Shown here one piece after another: positions 15,902-25,361 of a DNA stretch of 64,000 nt; the first letter of the stretch is position 1, and every line of letters starts with the position of its first letter. Made by a program: the position numbers and the translations under genes. Under the pieces are notes generated by a model, which was not told where the DNA came from, made no database searches, and saw only the letters and a list, made by a program, of their open reading frames with translations. Source of the stretch: DASUXY01 sp036377675 (GTDB taxonomy: Bacteria; Bacillota; Bacilli; Bacillales; Amphibacillaceae); contig DASUXY010000040.1 of the NCBI GenBank assembly GCA_036377675.1, positions 1 to 64,000 of the forward strand, written 5' to 3'.

Positions 15902-17623
15902 CTATTTATTACGATTCAAGTAACGGATCAATTTTTCCAATGACCATGTATTCATTACTGTTTCTTTCTGAATCCATCCTTTACGGGCAACGCCGACACC
16001 ATATTCCATATAATTTAACATCTTTTCGCTATGAGCATCGGTATTGATCGCAATCGGAATCTCTTGTTCTTGTACTTTTTGAACCCATTCTGCCGATAAA
16101 TCGAATCGATTTGGGTTTGCATTTAGTTCAAGAGCTGTATTCGTTTCCTTCGCACGCTCTAGAAGCTTTTCCAAATTGACTGGATAGCCTTTTCGTCGAC
16201 CGATGAGTCTTCCCGTCGGATGAGCAATTAGAGAGACGTATGGATTTTCTAAAGCATTGTACAATCTAGTCATAATTTGTTCTTCTGTTTGATTAAAACT
16301 AGAATGAATAGCCGCGATTACAAAGTCCATTTTTTTCAAAAATTCATTTGAATAGTCGAGTTTTCCATCAGGTAAAATATCCATTTCAACGCCTGCAAAA
16401 ATGTGTATATCTTCATACTTTTCCTTTAATCGCTCAATTTCTTCGCGTTGCTGTAACAATCGTTGTTCACTTAGACCATTGGCGACCCTTAAAAACTTAG
16501 AGTGATCGGTAATCGCTATATAACGATACCCTCTTTTACGGGCAGCAAGAACCATTTCTTCAATGGACTGTGCACCGTCACTCCACGTCGTATGCATATG
16601 CAAGTCACCTTGGATATGTTGCCGCTGAATGAGCTCAACATCATTTTCATAATACGCTTCAACCTCGCCTGTACCTTCTCTAACTTCAGGCGGAATATAA
16701 TGCAAGCCAAAATGATTGAAAAAATCTTTTTCATGTGCAAATGTGATCACTTCATCAGTAGCTTCGATTTCAACACCGTATTCATTAATTTTTTCTCCTC
16801 GAGATTTTGCAAGTTGTCGCATTTTAACATTATGCTCTTTAGAGCCGGTAAAATGGTGAAGAGTTGTCGAAAATTGTTGATCTTGAACAAGCCTAAAGTC
16901 AACATTTACATCATAAACATCTTCAAGTGTAATAGAAACTTTTGTCGTTCCTTTCGAGTGCACCTCTTTGATGTCGTCCATCTTCAACAGTGATTCACGT
17001 ACCTTTTCAGGTTCATTTGTAGCGATGATAAAGTCAAGGTCACCAACTGTTTCACACATTCTTCGTAAACTACCTGCTCTTGAATGTTTATTCACTTCTT
17101 TTATATCTTCTAAATAGTTGTCGATTTTTTCCGCAATAGGGAGCATAGAGGCGATAGGAAATCTTCTCGGTTGCTCACCGAATTGTATGAGAGCGGTCAA
17201 TATATTTTGAACTGATTTTTTTCCAAATCCCGGAAGCTTCTCCACTTGTCCACTTTCGAGGGCACTTTTTAACGATTGTCCATCTGTTACATGTAGCTCT
17301 TGATAAAGCTTTGCTAATTTTTTGCCGCCTAATCCCGGTACTTGAAGTAACGGAATCAACCCTTTAGGAACTTCTTCTTGCAACTCGGTTAACATTTCAG
17401 ATGTGCCTGTATTTATATATTCAACAATGAGGGCATTCGTTCCTTTTCCAATTCCTTTAATTGTCATAAAATCGTCTATTTCCGTAAGCGATCGTTGATC
17501 TCTCTCTAATGCTTGTGCCGCTCGGCGATAAGCAGAGATTCTAAATGGATTTTCACCTTTCAGCTCTAAATAAATCGCAATTGTTTCCAGTAATTTAACG
17601 ACATCTTTCTTATTAACTGCCAA
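15902..17623 (-). CDS. polX: DNA polymerase X with PHP domain
   Basis: A 573-residue repair polymerase of the bacterial/archaeal PolX type. The N-terminal 8-kDa-like domain and HhH motifs (IKGIGKGTNA; LPGFGKKSVQNIL) precede the palm. The metal-binding aspartates are in TVGDLDFII and a third is in YDVNVDFRLV. The C-terminal PHP domain (GDLHMHTTWSDGAQS; HSSFNQ; INTDAHSEKM) should give Mn-dependent 3'-5' exonuclease and AP-endonuclease-like activity used in base-excision repair. The start is a clean ATG. It sits between the cvpA-like gene and mutS2, as in B. subtilis. Confidence 0.95.
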   Translation of the reverse strand: MAVNKKDVVKLLETIAIYLELKGENPFRISAYRRAAQALERDQRSLTEIDDFMTIKGIGKGTNALIVEYINTGTSEMLTELQEEVPKGLIPLLQVPGLGGKKLAKLYQELHVTDGQSLKSALESGQVEKLPGFGKKSVQNILTALIQFGEQPRRFPIASMLPIAEKIDNYLEDIKEVNKHSRAGSLRRMCETVGDLDFIIATNEPEKVRESLLKMDDIKEVHSKGTTKVSITLEDVYDVNVDFRLVQDQQFSTTLHHFTGSKEHNVKMRQLAKSRGEKINEYGVEIEATDEVITFAHEKDFFNHFGLHYIPPEVREGTGEVEAYYENDVELIQRQHIQGDLHMHTTWSDGAQSIEEMVLAARKRGYRYIAITDHSKFLRVANGLSEQRLLQQREEIERLKEKYEDIHIFAGVEMDILPDGKLDYSNEFLKKMDFVIAAIHSSFNQTEEQIMTRLYNALENPYVSLIAHPTGRLIGRRKGYPVNLEKLLERAKETNTALELNANPNRFDLSAEWVQKVQEQEIPIAINTDAHSEKMLNYMEYGVGVARKGWIQKETVMNTWSLEKLIRYLNRNK

Positions 17624-17834
17624 AATATGTCACCCTACTTCATCCATTGTAATAATATTTTAAATCCGTCTTGCTTAACGGCGTTGTTTTATAAAATTTT
17701 AAATAAAAAAGTTCTTGCGAAAAAAGACCCATTCATTTTTGATTAGGTATCTTTATTGTACTAGAGAGACAATCATAATCCCTAATGTTTTGAATCGGTC
17801 TTCACACCATTTATGTTACCATATGTTAAAAATG

Positions 17835-18368
17835 CTATTCTGTCATCCATAAAGATAGTAGTTTGGACGAAAAATACGGTGTATGTTCCAACATAAAAAA
17901 GGCAAGCGATGAATGATTTAACCATGTTTGGACCGTTTGAACCGGAGTCAAAGCTAAAATATATAAAACGATAAATAAAATGACATATACCTCTAAAAAT
18001 CCTAAAATCGCACCTCCGATTTTATTCACTGAACGTAAAATCGGAATTGATGCGATGAAATCAAGCATCGTCGCTACGATTTGCAAAATTATTTTTGTGG
18101 CAAAGAAAATAATTGCAAAACTAACCGCATGATAAAATGCATGTTCAAGGGGCATTTCCGACAAAAAATCTGCCCATAAATGATCATTTGTCAGTTCTGG
18201 GTACGGAATCCAAAGGGATAGTTTGCTCGCGAGGGGCTTATAATACAAAATAGCTACGATAAAAGCAGTGATTAAGCCGACCAAATGAAAGACTTGTAAA
18301 ATAAATCCTCTTTTTAATCCGATGAGCAATCCGAGTAACAACAAAATGAATATAATGAAATCTAGCAT
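17835..18368 (-). CDS. yshB: CvpA family membrane protein YshB
   Basis: A 177-residue protein with four hydrophobic segments (about residues 2-22, 28-48, 82-108, 120-145) and a C-terminal amphipathic tail. This is the CvpA/colicin V production protein family layout. The LLLGLLIGLKRGF motif at the N-terminus is typical. It starts four bases from the zapA stop, so zapA and this gene form an operon. The role of CvpA proteins in Gram-positive bacteria is unclear. Confidence 0.85.
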   Translation of the reverse strand: MLDFIIFILLLLGLLIGLKRGFILQVFHLVGLITAFIVAILYYKPLASKLSLWIPYPELTNDHLWADFLSEMPLEHAFYHAVSFAIIFFATKIILQIVATMLDFIASIPILRSVNKIGGAILGFLEVYVILFIVLYILALTPVQTVQTWLNHSSLAFFMLEHTPYFSSKLLSLWMTE

Positions 18369-18372
18369 CCTA

Positions 18373-18636
18373 TTATCCTCTTTCTCTTTTTATTGACCCA
18401 AGCAATGTAGCATAGTCCTCTTTTAACTTTACATATTCGTTCATTGTATTGACCGCCGTCAAGACGGCAAGACTTGACGTATCCATGTTTGGATTCTTTT
18501 TATAAAGTTCTTTCATTTTCTGGTCGACAAGGCTAGCGACGAGTCGGATGTGACTAGCCGATTCATCACCAACAATTGTATACGATTTATTATAAATATC
18601 GACTGTGATTCGTGCTTTTCCTTCCTGGGTCACCAT
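18373..18636 (-). CDS. zapA: Cell division protein ZapA
   Basis: An 87-residue FtsZ-associated protein that bundles FtsZ filaments at mid-cell. The N-terminal beta-sheet head (ARITVDIYNKSYTIVGDES) and C-terminal coiled-coil helix (VLTAVNTMNEYVKLKEDYA) are both present. The ATG at 18636 follows GGAGGGG. The next codon is a GTG, which could also serve. It is the first gene of an operon with yshB and is divergent from rnhC. Confidence 0.92.
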   Translation of the reverse strand: MVTQEGKARITVDIYNKSYTIVGDESASHIRLVASLVDQKMKELYKKNPNMDTSSLAVLTAVNTMNEYVKLKEDYATLLGSIKRERG

Positions 18637-18829
18637 AGACCCCTCCTATGTATCTAGTTCGAACATTTATATACTACCATCGAAAAAAGACCTAAATAAA
18701 ATTGACAGTAGTTCGATTACATTTTACCATGAAGAACATGTTTAGGAAACTGTTCGTTTTCGATGAGATTATTTCATTATCCTTCCATTTTTGCTATAGT
18801 TTATATACATAAATGACAGGAGAGATTAG

Positions 18830-19762
18830 ATGTCACAATTAGTTTATGAGTTTTCACCAAATATGATTCAAAAAATGCAACATTATTATAAAAATTCGTT
18901 AGTCAATCAACCTCAAGGTGCTGTTTTTCGGGCAAAGACTCGTGATGCAGTCATCACTGCTTATCGTTCCGGAAAAGTATTGTTTCAAGGATCCGCCCCT
19001 GCAATGGAAGCGAATAAATGGGTAGCTCAACGGATTGATGAACAGAACGAGCAAACGACTTCCCAAACACAAGCATCACCTTATATGCCACCATCTACAT
19101 TATTTTCTGCTTCACACCTCGGCTCTGATGAAGCAGGGACAGGGGATTATTTTGGCCCGATGACTGTCGCGAGTACGTACGTTTGTGCTGAGCATATACA
19201 ATTATTAAAACAAATTGGCGTAAAAGATTCAAAAGCCTTTACGGATGAAACAATTTTGCGCTTGTCAAAGGAGATCATTGCTCTAAACATCCCCTACTCC
19301 TTACTCATTTTACCGAACGAAAAATACAATTCGTTGCAACAAAAAGGGTGGTCGCAAGGAAAAATGAAAACATTGCTCCATCACTATGTCAACAAAAATG
19401 TATTAAAAAAAATCGGCAATCAACCGTATCAAGGAATTGTTATCGACCAATTTTGTCAACCAAATGTCTTTAAACGACACCTCGCATCTGAACAAGAGAC
19501 GATGCTTGACAACACATATTTCATAACGAAAGCCGAACAGTATTCAATTGCTGTAGCAGCTGCTTCTATTTTAGCACGAGCAAGTTTTTTGGAAAAAATG
19601 AATGAATTGTCACTTCAGATCGGAATCCAGTTACCGAAAGGAGCTTCTCAAAAGGTCGATCAAACGATTGCCACGATTATGAAAAAACATGGAGAACGAG
19701 CGCTATACTCCGTGGCAAAAGTCCATTTTGCCAACAGTAAAAAGGCTAAAAAGTATTTATAA
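18830..19762 (+). CDS. rnhC: Ribonuclease HIII
   Basis: A 310-residue enzyme that removes RNA from RNA-DNA hybrids in the cytoplasm. The N-terminal TBP-like substrate-binding domain (residues 1-80) is followed by the RNase H fold, starting with the catalytic LGSDEAGTGDYFGP. Later conserved pieces are VKDSKAFTDE, VIDQF and KAEQYSIAVAAASILARA. The ATG follows GACAGGAGA. It is a plus-strand singleton between zapA and pheT and ends at a shared terminator. Confidence 0.95.
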   Translation: MSQLVYEFSPNMIQKMQHYYKNSLVNQPQGAVFRAKTRDAVITAYRSGKVLFQGSAPAMEANKWVAQRIDEQNEQTTSQTQASPYMPPSTLFSASHLGSDEAGTGDYFGPMTVASTYVCAEHIQLLKQIGVKDSKAFTDETILRLSKEIIALNIPYSLLILPNEKYNSLQQKGWSQGKMKTLLHHYVNKNVLKKIGNQPYQGIVIDQFCQPNVFKRHLASEQETMLDNTYFITKAEQYSIAVAAASILARASFLEKMNELSLQIGIQLPKGASQKVDQTIATIMKKHGERALYSVAKVHFANSKKAKKYL

Positions 19763-19802
19763 ACACCATTTCTAGCTATATCTTACCTTTACTAAAAGCG
19801 AA

Positions 19803-19835
19803 GAGGCTTCCTTTATCATTACTAAAGGGAGCCTC
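19803..19835. terminator. Bidirectional hairpin between rnhC and pheT
   Basis: GAGGCTTCCTTTA (19803-19815) pairs with TAAAGGGAGCCTC (19823-19835) with one wobble around a 7-nt loop, between convergent gene ends. T-rich sequence is present but broken on both sides. Confidence 0.7.
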
Positions 19836-19852
19836 TATTTAAATCTGCTAAA

Positions 19853-22282
19853 TTATGAACGAACGTGAGCATCGAATTGATCGCTTACCTGTTGCACAAT
19901 TTTTTGAAACACTTCATCAACCTCATCATCTTTTAACGTCTTTTCTCGGTCTTGAAAAATTAAGTTGTACGCAATCGATTTCTTTTCTTCTGGCAAACGA
20001 TTGCCTTCATAAACGTCGAATACGTGTACGTGCTTAATTAATGGAGCTCCACTTTTTTCAATAACCGATTGTACCTGTCCAGCTTCTACATCTTTATTCA
20101 ATACAAACGCTACGTCTCTTTGCATCGAAGGATACTTAGAAATTTTTTCGTAAGTTGGGATTTTTTCATACTGTTTAAATACTGTCTCTAAATTAATATC
20201 AAAGACATACGTTTCTGTTATACCCATCTTGTCTTCTAATTGTGGATGTACTTGTCCGAGAAAACCGAGCGTTTCCCCCTTGTATAAAATGGTTGCACAG
20301 CGACCTGGATGCATATGTGTTAAAGACGTTTGGGTGAACTCTATATCTAATTGCAGCCATCTAAACAGCCCTTCAACAATCCCTTTGACGACATAAAAAT
20401 CTACCTGTTTTTGCTCCTGTTGCCATTCGTGATCGACCCACTTACCTGTTAACGCTCCAGAAACACGTAGCCATTCATCGGGTTGCTTCGTCAATTGTTG
20501 CTCTGTATTAACAAAAATCGTCCCCATTTCATAGTAAAAAAGATTCGATTGATTTCTTGCTTGATTAAAACGTAATGTTTTTAAAAGTTCAGGGAGTAAA
20601 CTAAGTCGCAAATAATGATGATCTTCACTGATTGGCGTCGCTATGTGAACAGGTTTTGGTTGCATCTTTTCAATTTCGGGACTGATGAATATGTCGATTG
20701 ATGGTTTATTCGTTAAGGAATATGTAACAGTTTCCATCAACCCTGCCCCTTGTAAATACCGCCTAATTTCACGTTTAAGACGTTGTTTTTCAGTAAGACT
20801 ACCAGCTTGGGAAGCTCCTACAGGTAACGTGTACGGTAAATGATCGTAACCATATATTCGAGCAACTTCTTCAAGCATATCTTCAAAAATTGAAATATCA
20901 CCCCGTCGCGTTGGGATCGATACACGAAATTGATCATCGTCTCGTTCATATGAAAACCGTAATCTTTGTAAGATTTCACCGATTTCATCGGAAGTAATGT
21001 CTGTTCCTAATCGGTTATTGATAGCTGACGTATTTACATCGACTACTTTTTCTGAACGATCTAATTGATCAAATGATTCGACTCCTGATAAGACGTTACC
21101 ACTAGCATGCTTTTGAAGTAACTGGCAAGCACGAAGACCAGCACGCTCCACTCGATTTGGATCGACTCCTTTTTCAAAACGAATACTCGCTTCACTCCGA
21201 AGTCCGGTCCGTTGAGCCGTTTTTCGAACTGATTGTGGGTCGAAATAAGCTGCTTCGAGTAAAATGGTCGTCGTTCCGTCATGAACCTCTGTATTAGCAC
21301 CACCCATTACACCTGCTAACGCAATCGGCTCTTTTCCGTTTGTAATAACGAGATCATCTTCTTGTAACACTCTCTCTTCGTCGTCTAATGTTACCATTTT
21401 TTCATTTGCCTTTGCACGTCGAACAACGATTTCGTTCGTTCCGATGCGATCGTAATCAAAAGCATGTAACGGCTGACCATATTCAAGTAAAACGTAGTTC
21501 GTAATATCTACAACATTGTTAATAGGGCGTACGCCTGAAGCTAACAAATAATTTTGCATCCATAATGGAGATGGTTTCACCTGAACATCTTTTATCAGGA
21601 AAGCGCCATAGTACGGGGTTAAATCCGGATCTTCTACCTTTACACGAATATATTGATTGACCTGTTCATCAATAGGAGTTACTGTTTCATCTGGCAAATG
21701 AATCGGCTGATCCAAGATTGCTGCGACTTCATAAGCAACACCGAGCATACTAAGAGCATCTCCACGATTTGGTGTCAAATCGAATTCTAAGACAGCATCA
21801 TTTAAGTTCAATAACGGCTCAACACGTTCACCGACTTGGACGTCTTCGGGAAATACGTAAATTCCATCGGCATATTCCTTTGGTATATATTTCTCATCAA
21901 CACCGAGTTCTTGTAAGGAACAAATCATCCCGTTGGACTCAATGCCACGTAATTTCACTTTTTTAATTTTAAAATCTCCTGGGAGAACAGCACCCGGCTT
22001 AGCGACGACAACTTTTTGTCCTTGTTCTACATTAGGAGCACCACAAATGATCTGTAACGACTGTTCGTCTCCAACGTCGACTTGACAAAGGCTTAGTTTA
22101 TCAGCATTGGGATGTTGTTCGCACGATTGAACATAACCAATGACGACATCGTTACAATCAGCCCCGATATATTCAATTCCATCTACTTCAATTCCTGATT
22201 TTGTAATTTTTTCAGCTAATTCTTCTACATCGAGATGAGCGATATCTACATAATTATTTAACCAATTTAAAGATACGAGCAA
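19853..22282 (-). CDS. pheT: Phenylalanyl-tRNA synthetase beta subunit
   Basis: An 809-residue subunit of the (alpha-beta)2 enzyme. It starts with MLVSLNWLNNYVDI and an EMAP/tRNA-binding domain (VVIGYVQSCEQHPNADKL). It continues with the B3/B4 editing domain (PNRGDALSMLGVAYEVA), the B5 domain and the catalytic-like core. It ends with the FDX-ACB anticodon-binding domain (KYPSMQRDVAFVL). It begins 17 bases after pheS and both are under the upstream T-box. Length and order of domains are normal. Confidence 0.97.
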   Translation of the reverse strand: MLVSLNWLNNYVDIAHLDVEELAEKITKSGIEVDGIEYIGADCNDVVIGYVQSCEQHPNADKLSLCQVDVGDEQSLQIICGAPNVEQGQKVVVAKPGAVLPGDFKIKKVKLRGIESNGMICSLQELGVDEKYIPKEYADGIYVFPEDVQVGERVEPLLNLNDAVLEFDLTPNRGDALSMLGVAYEVAAILDQPIHLPDETVTPIDEQVNQYIRVKVEDPDLTPYYGAFLIKDVQVKPSPLWMQNYLLASGVRPINNVVDITNYVLLEYGQPLHAFDYDRIGTNEIVVRRAKANEKMVTLDDEERVLQEDDLVITNGKEPIALAGVMGGANTEVHDGTTTILLEAAYFDPQSVRKTAQRTGLRSEASIRFEKGVDPNRVERAGLRACQLLQKHASGNVLSGVESFDQLDRSEKVVDVNTSAINNRLGTDITSDEIGEILQRLRFSYERDDDQFRVSIPTRRGDISIFEDMLEEVARIYGYDHLPYTLPVGASQAGSLTEKQRLKREIRRYLQGAGLMETVTYSLTNKPSIDIFISPEIEKMQPKPVHIATPISEDHHYLRLSLLPELLKTLRFNQARNQSNLFYYEMGTIFVNTEQQLTKQPDEWLRVSGALTGKWVDHEWQQEQKQVDFYVVKGIVEGLFRWLQLDIEFTQTSLTHMHPGRCATILYKGETLGFLGQVHPQLEDKMGITETYVFDINLETVFKQYEKIPTYEKISKYPSMQRDVAFVLNKDVEAGQVQSVIEKSGAPLIKHVHVFDVYEGNRLPEEKKSIAYNLIFQDREKTLKDDEVDEVFQKIVQQVSDQFDAHVRS

Positions 22283-22299
22283 TGGTATCTTCCTCCTTT

Positions 22300-23334
22300 T
22301 TATACATGGTGATATTGTTTCAAAAAGCGACGATCGTTCGTATAAAATAATCGAATATCATCGACTCCATACTTCAACATAGCAATTCGGTCGATTCCCA
22401 TACCAAAAGCAAATCCTGTGTAGACCTCCGGATCATAGCCGGCCATCGATAACACATTTGGATGGACCATTCCGCCTCCTAATATTTCAATCCAGCCTGT
22501 TTTTTTACAGACGGAGCAACCTTGCCCACTACACACTTTACAAGAGATGTCCATTTCAACTGATGGTTCTGTAAATGGGAAAAAGCTAGGACGTAAACGA
22601 ATTTCCCGGTCTTCACCAAACATCTTTTTCGCAAAAACATTTAATATACCTTTTAAATCACTCATTTTCACATCCCGATCAACAAACAATCCTTCAATTT
22701 GTGTGAATTGATGAGAGTGTGTTGCATCATCCGAATCACGACGATACACAACTCCAGGACAAATCATTTTCACAGGTTGTTCCCCTCCATATTCACGCAT
22801 CGTTCGTGCTTGAACAGGGGATGTATGCGTTCTTAGTAGCAGTTCGTTTGTAATGTAAAATGTATCTTGCATATCCCGAGCAGGATGATTTTTTGGCAAA
22901 TTGAGTGCTTCAAAATTGTAATAATCGATTTCTACTTGCGGACCCTCTTTTACTTCAAAGCCCATGCCGATAAATAAATCTTCAATTTCTTCGATGATCG
23001 ATGTTAATAAATGAGGTCCTCCGACTTGGACAGGACGGCCCGGTAACGTTACATCAATCGTTTCTTGAGCCAGTCTCTTTTCAAGAGCTTTCTTTTTCAA
23101 CATGTCATTTTTTTCTTCCAACGCTTGGGTAATCTTTTGTCTAACATCATTTGCGAGTTGACCGATGATTGGTCGTTCTTCTTTGGAAAGCTTACCCATC
23201 CCTCGCAAAACACGCGTTAAAGACCCTTTTTTTCCGAGGTACGTTACACGTAGCTCTTGAAGTTCTTTGTCGTGATTAACTTCATGAATTTTTTCAAGCG
23301 CTTCTTTGCGAATCGCCTCTAATTGATTCTTCAT
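22300..23334 (-). CDS. pheS: Phenylalanyl-tRNA synthetase alpha subunit
   Basis: The 344-residue catalytic subunit that charges tRNA-Phe. It has an N-terminal coiled-coil (first 85 residues), then the class II core with THTSPVQARTM, the motif 2 region VYRRDSDDATHSHQFTQIEG and the motif 3 region GFAFGMGIDRIAMLKYG. The segment CKVCSGQGCSVCKKTGW carries four Cys as in many Firmicute PheS. The start is ATG 23334, behind GGAGGG. It is preceded by a T-box leader, so expression rises when tRNA-Phe is uncharged. Confidence 0.97.
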   Translation of the reverse strand: MKNQLEAIRKEALEKIHEVNHDKELQELRVTYLGKKGSLTRVLRGMGKLSKEERPIIGQLANDVRQKITQALEEKNDMLKKKALEKRLAQETIDVTLPGRPVQVGGPHLLTSIIEEIEDLFIGMGFEVKEGPQVEIDYYNFEALNLPKNHPARDMQDTFYITNELLLRTHTSPVQARTMREYGGEQPVKMICPGVVYRRDSDDATHSHQFTQIEGLFVDRDVKMSDLKGILNVFAKKMFGEDREIRLRPSFFPFTEPSVEMDISCKVCSGQGCSVCKKTGWIEILGGGMVHPNVLSMAGYDPEVYTGFAFGMGIDRIAMLKYGVDDIRLFYTNDRRFLKQYHHV

Positions 23335-23369
23335 TCAAAACCCTCCAAAAATTTATTTTTTTCCATAAT

Positions 23370-23640
23370 AAAAAAGCCCCTCCCTATACAGGGACGAGGC
23401 TCTAGTCGCGGTACCACCCTAATTGACATCTGTTTAAGATGTCCAACTTATGAGGAATAACGGAAATCAATTCCGGAACACCTTTACTTGAATCTCTCAA
23501 GGTCCGAGTGTCAGCTCCAGAGTGAATCGTAACAATGTTGGCGATAGAAATGCTTTCAGTCTATGGCACTTCCTCCCTGAACCGCCCCTATCCTATTGTC
23601 ATATTGCTCTTTCAACGCTTTTCACATACAGTTTTTCATA
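23370..23640 (-). promoter_or_regulatory. T-box riboswitch leader of pheST
   Basis: The minus strand has the canonical T-box core GGTGGTACCGCG (complement of 23407-23418). It is followed by a terminator whose arms are the complements of 23390-23400 and 23376-23385, ending in a U run (23370-23375). The upstream 200 nt should form stem I. A UUC phenylalanine codon (complement of 23524-23526) in the sequence GATTCAC is a reasonable specifier candidate, but I did not fold the leader. The 5' boundary is approximate. Confidence 0.93.
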
Positions 23641-23692
23641 AAGTTTCATGTAATAATTCATTATAAATACATCCAAAAAATATTGCAACTTT

Positions 23693-24433
23693 TTATGTTT
23701 GTTTTATGTAATACATTAAGATTCCTGCAGCTATACTAACATTTAACGATTCAGCTTGTCCATATATAGGTATTTTCACAATCGTATCGGCTCGTTTCAA
23801 ATGCTGTTTTGAAATCCCGTTCGCTTCATTCCCTACAATGAGTGCTGTCCGTTCACTCGGTTGGACATCTACATACGGTTGACTATTTGTTAAGGCACTC
23901 GCCCATATGTTAAAACCGCATTCCTTTAGTTCGGTCATTTTTTCACATAGAGAAGCAGAGAAAATCGGTACGTGAAATAACGATCCTTGAGTCGCACGAA
24001 TCACCTTGTCATTATACAAGTCCACCGTACCTTCACCTAAAATAATTGCCTCAAAACCTGCGGCATCCGCTGTTCGAATGATCGTCCCTAAATTTCCCGG
24101 ATCTTGAATCGCATCGACTAATAACACGAGATTTCCGACCTCTACGCAGGGAGGCTTCATCTTTAATACAGCCGCTATTCCTTGTGGTGTTTTTGTTTTT
24201 GAAATGTGTTTAAAAACCTGCTCACTAACGTAAGTAGTAGGTACATGCTCTATAATCGGCGGTACGTGTACATGATCGACAACGATCAATTCAACGAATT
24301 CCCAATCGCTCTTATATGCTTCTTCGACGAGGTGAAAGCCCTCAACTAGAAATATCCCACGACGTGTACGTTCTTTTTTTGTGTGTAATTTTCTCCATGT
24401 TTTTACTTTTTCATTTTGCACAGAAGTAATCAT
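23693..24433 (-). CDS. ysgA: SpoU/TrmH-family RNA 2'-O-methyltransferase
   Basis: A 246-residue SPOUT-class methyltransferase. The N-terminal substrate-binding part contains LVEGFHLVEEA. The C-terminal trefoil-knot domain has motif 1 VLLVDAIQDPGNLGTIIRTAD, motif 2 ALIVGNEANGIS and motif 3 IPIYGQAESLNVSIAAGIL. It should methylate a ribose in rRNA or tRNA using SAM. The exact target is not predictable. It lies upstream of pheST on the same strand and divergent from sspI, in the ysgA position of B. subtilis. Confidence 0.88.
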   Translation of the reverse strand: MITSVQNEKVKTWRKLHTKKERTRRGIFLVEGFHLVEEAYKSDWEFVELIVVDHVHVPPIIEHVPTTYVSEQVFKHISKTKTPQGIAAVLKMKPPCVEVGNLVLLVDAIQDPGNLGTIIRTADAAGFEAIILGEGTVDLYNDKVIRATQGSLFHVPIFSASLCEKMTELKECGFNIWASALTNSQPYVDVQPSERTALIVGNEANGISKQHLKRADTIVKIPIYGQAESLNVSIAAGILMYYIKQT

Positions 24434-24590
24434 GACATTCCGTCCTATTCATCGACTTTTTACTATTTAATTCTATCTTCCATCATACATATTTTACCCG
24501 GTAGTGGTCAAACTATCATCACAATTTCTTTTCTGTCAAAATTACGTTAACAGATTATTTTCGTTGGTACGGAGGGAGGTTTTGATTTTT

Positions 24591-24824
24591 TTGAACTTGA
24601 ATTTACGGAAAGCGATTATATCGAACATCTCAGATAATGACCGGGAGCAATTAGAAGCAACGATTATCGATGCTATTCAAAATGGCGAGGAAAAACTGCT
24701 ACCAGGTTTAGGCGTTCTTTTTGAATTAATTTGGAAGCAATCTGCTGAAGATCAAAAGCAAGAAATGATTGAATCGTTAGAGGCAGGTGTCAAGCATTCA
24801 TCGGATGCCTATGGGATCACCTAG
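24591..24824 (+). CDS. sspI: Small acid-soluble spore protein SspI
   Basis: A 77-residue spore core protein. From TTG 24591 the product begins MNLNLRKAIISNI and contains DAIQNGEEKLLPGLGVLFE, the hallmark of the SspI family. Made in the forespore, it contributes to spore outgrowth. The TTG start is chosen because GGAGGGAGG lies about 10 nt upstream and because this N-terminus matches SspI. The frame is open back to 24504, but that extension is not part of the family. A terminator follows at 24834. No clear sigma-G promoter was identified. Confidence 0.92.
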   Translation: MNLNLRKAIISNISDNDREQLEATIIDAIQNGEEKLLPGLGVLFELIWKQSAEDQKQEMIESLEAGVKHSSDAYGIT

Positions 24825-24833
24825 TGAGTGTTT

Positions 24834-24869
24834 GAGGAGTGGGAGGTTTATTCCACTCCTCATTTTTTT
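24834..24869 (+). terminator. sspI terminator
   Basis: GAGGAGTGG (24834-24842) pairs with CCACTCCTC (24853-24861) and is followed by ATTTTTTTA. It begins 9 bases past the sspI stop. Confidence 0.9.
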
Positions 24870-25108
24870 ATGAGACAAGTATAGGAAATATATTGATCTT
24901 GTTTATTTTTTGTAAATATAATGTAAAATTCAACAAAATGATTCGTTAGACCTATATGCCATTCATTAAACATAAGTCTTTAGAAAAATATCATCTGAAT
25001 GACCTGTTTTTTATAGATTTAACAGGTATGAAGTACTATTTATCCACCATTGAGTAGTCTTTATCTTGCTAAAACTCCTAGTTTCTACATCATTAGACAA
25101 GTTGCCTA

Positions 25109-25137
25109 TTGACGGGAATTTTCCTAAATGATATAAC
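25109..25137 (+). promoter_or_regulatory. Sigma-A-like promoter upstream of the 35-codon ORF
   Basis: TTGACG (25109-25114), a 17-bp spacer and TATAAC (25132-25137) lie about 70 bases above the small ORF at 25210, on its strand. Nothing else on the plus strand nearby would use it. Confidence 0.65.
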
Positions 25138-25209
25138 ATTAATTCATATGCGATAATATAATCGTTATATACATATAGGGAGCTTTTAGGTGAAGAGAGG
25201 AGTTTCATT

Positions 25210-25317
25210 ATGAATCGGACAAATCATGAATCAAAAACTGGGCGAAAAATGTCCAAACAATGGCTATCGATCGTTAGTCGCTTAGTGGATATCATTCGTT
25301 GTCGACACCCAAAATAA
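25210..25317 (+). CDS. Small basic protein (35 aa), unrecognised
   Basis: An ATG at 25210 stands 7 bases after AGAGGAG and opens 35 codons: MNRTNHESKTGRKMSK, then QWLSIVSRLVDIIRCRHPK. The first half is polar and basic. The second half (residues 17-31) would form an amphipathic helix with W, L, I, V, L, V, I, I on one face and R/D/K on the other, and has one Cys. It is preceded by a good promoter (25109-25137) and followed two bases later by a terminator, so it looks like a complete transcription unit. The family is unknown. A membrane-surface peptide, a regulatory peptide or a non-coding RNA with a chance ORF are all possible. Confidence 0.55.
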   Translation: MNRTNHESKTGRKMSKQWLSIVSRLVDIIRCRHPK

Positions 25318-25318
25318 A

Positions 25319-25357
25319 AACACTCCAGTGGTAAATAAATACTGCTGGAGTGTTTTT
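25319..25357. terminator. Bidirectional terminator between the small ORF and ysdC
   Basis: AACACTCCAG (25319-25328) pairs with CTGGAGTGTT (25345-25354), followed by a T run on the plus strand and a broken run of U (complement of AAAATAAAAA) on the minus strand. It serves the plus-strand small ORF and the minus-strand ysdC. Confidence 0.88.
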
Positions 25358-25361
25358 TCAT

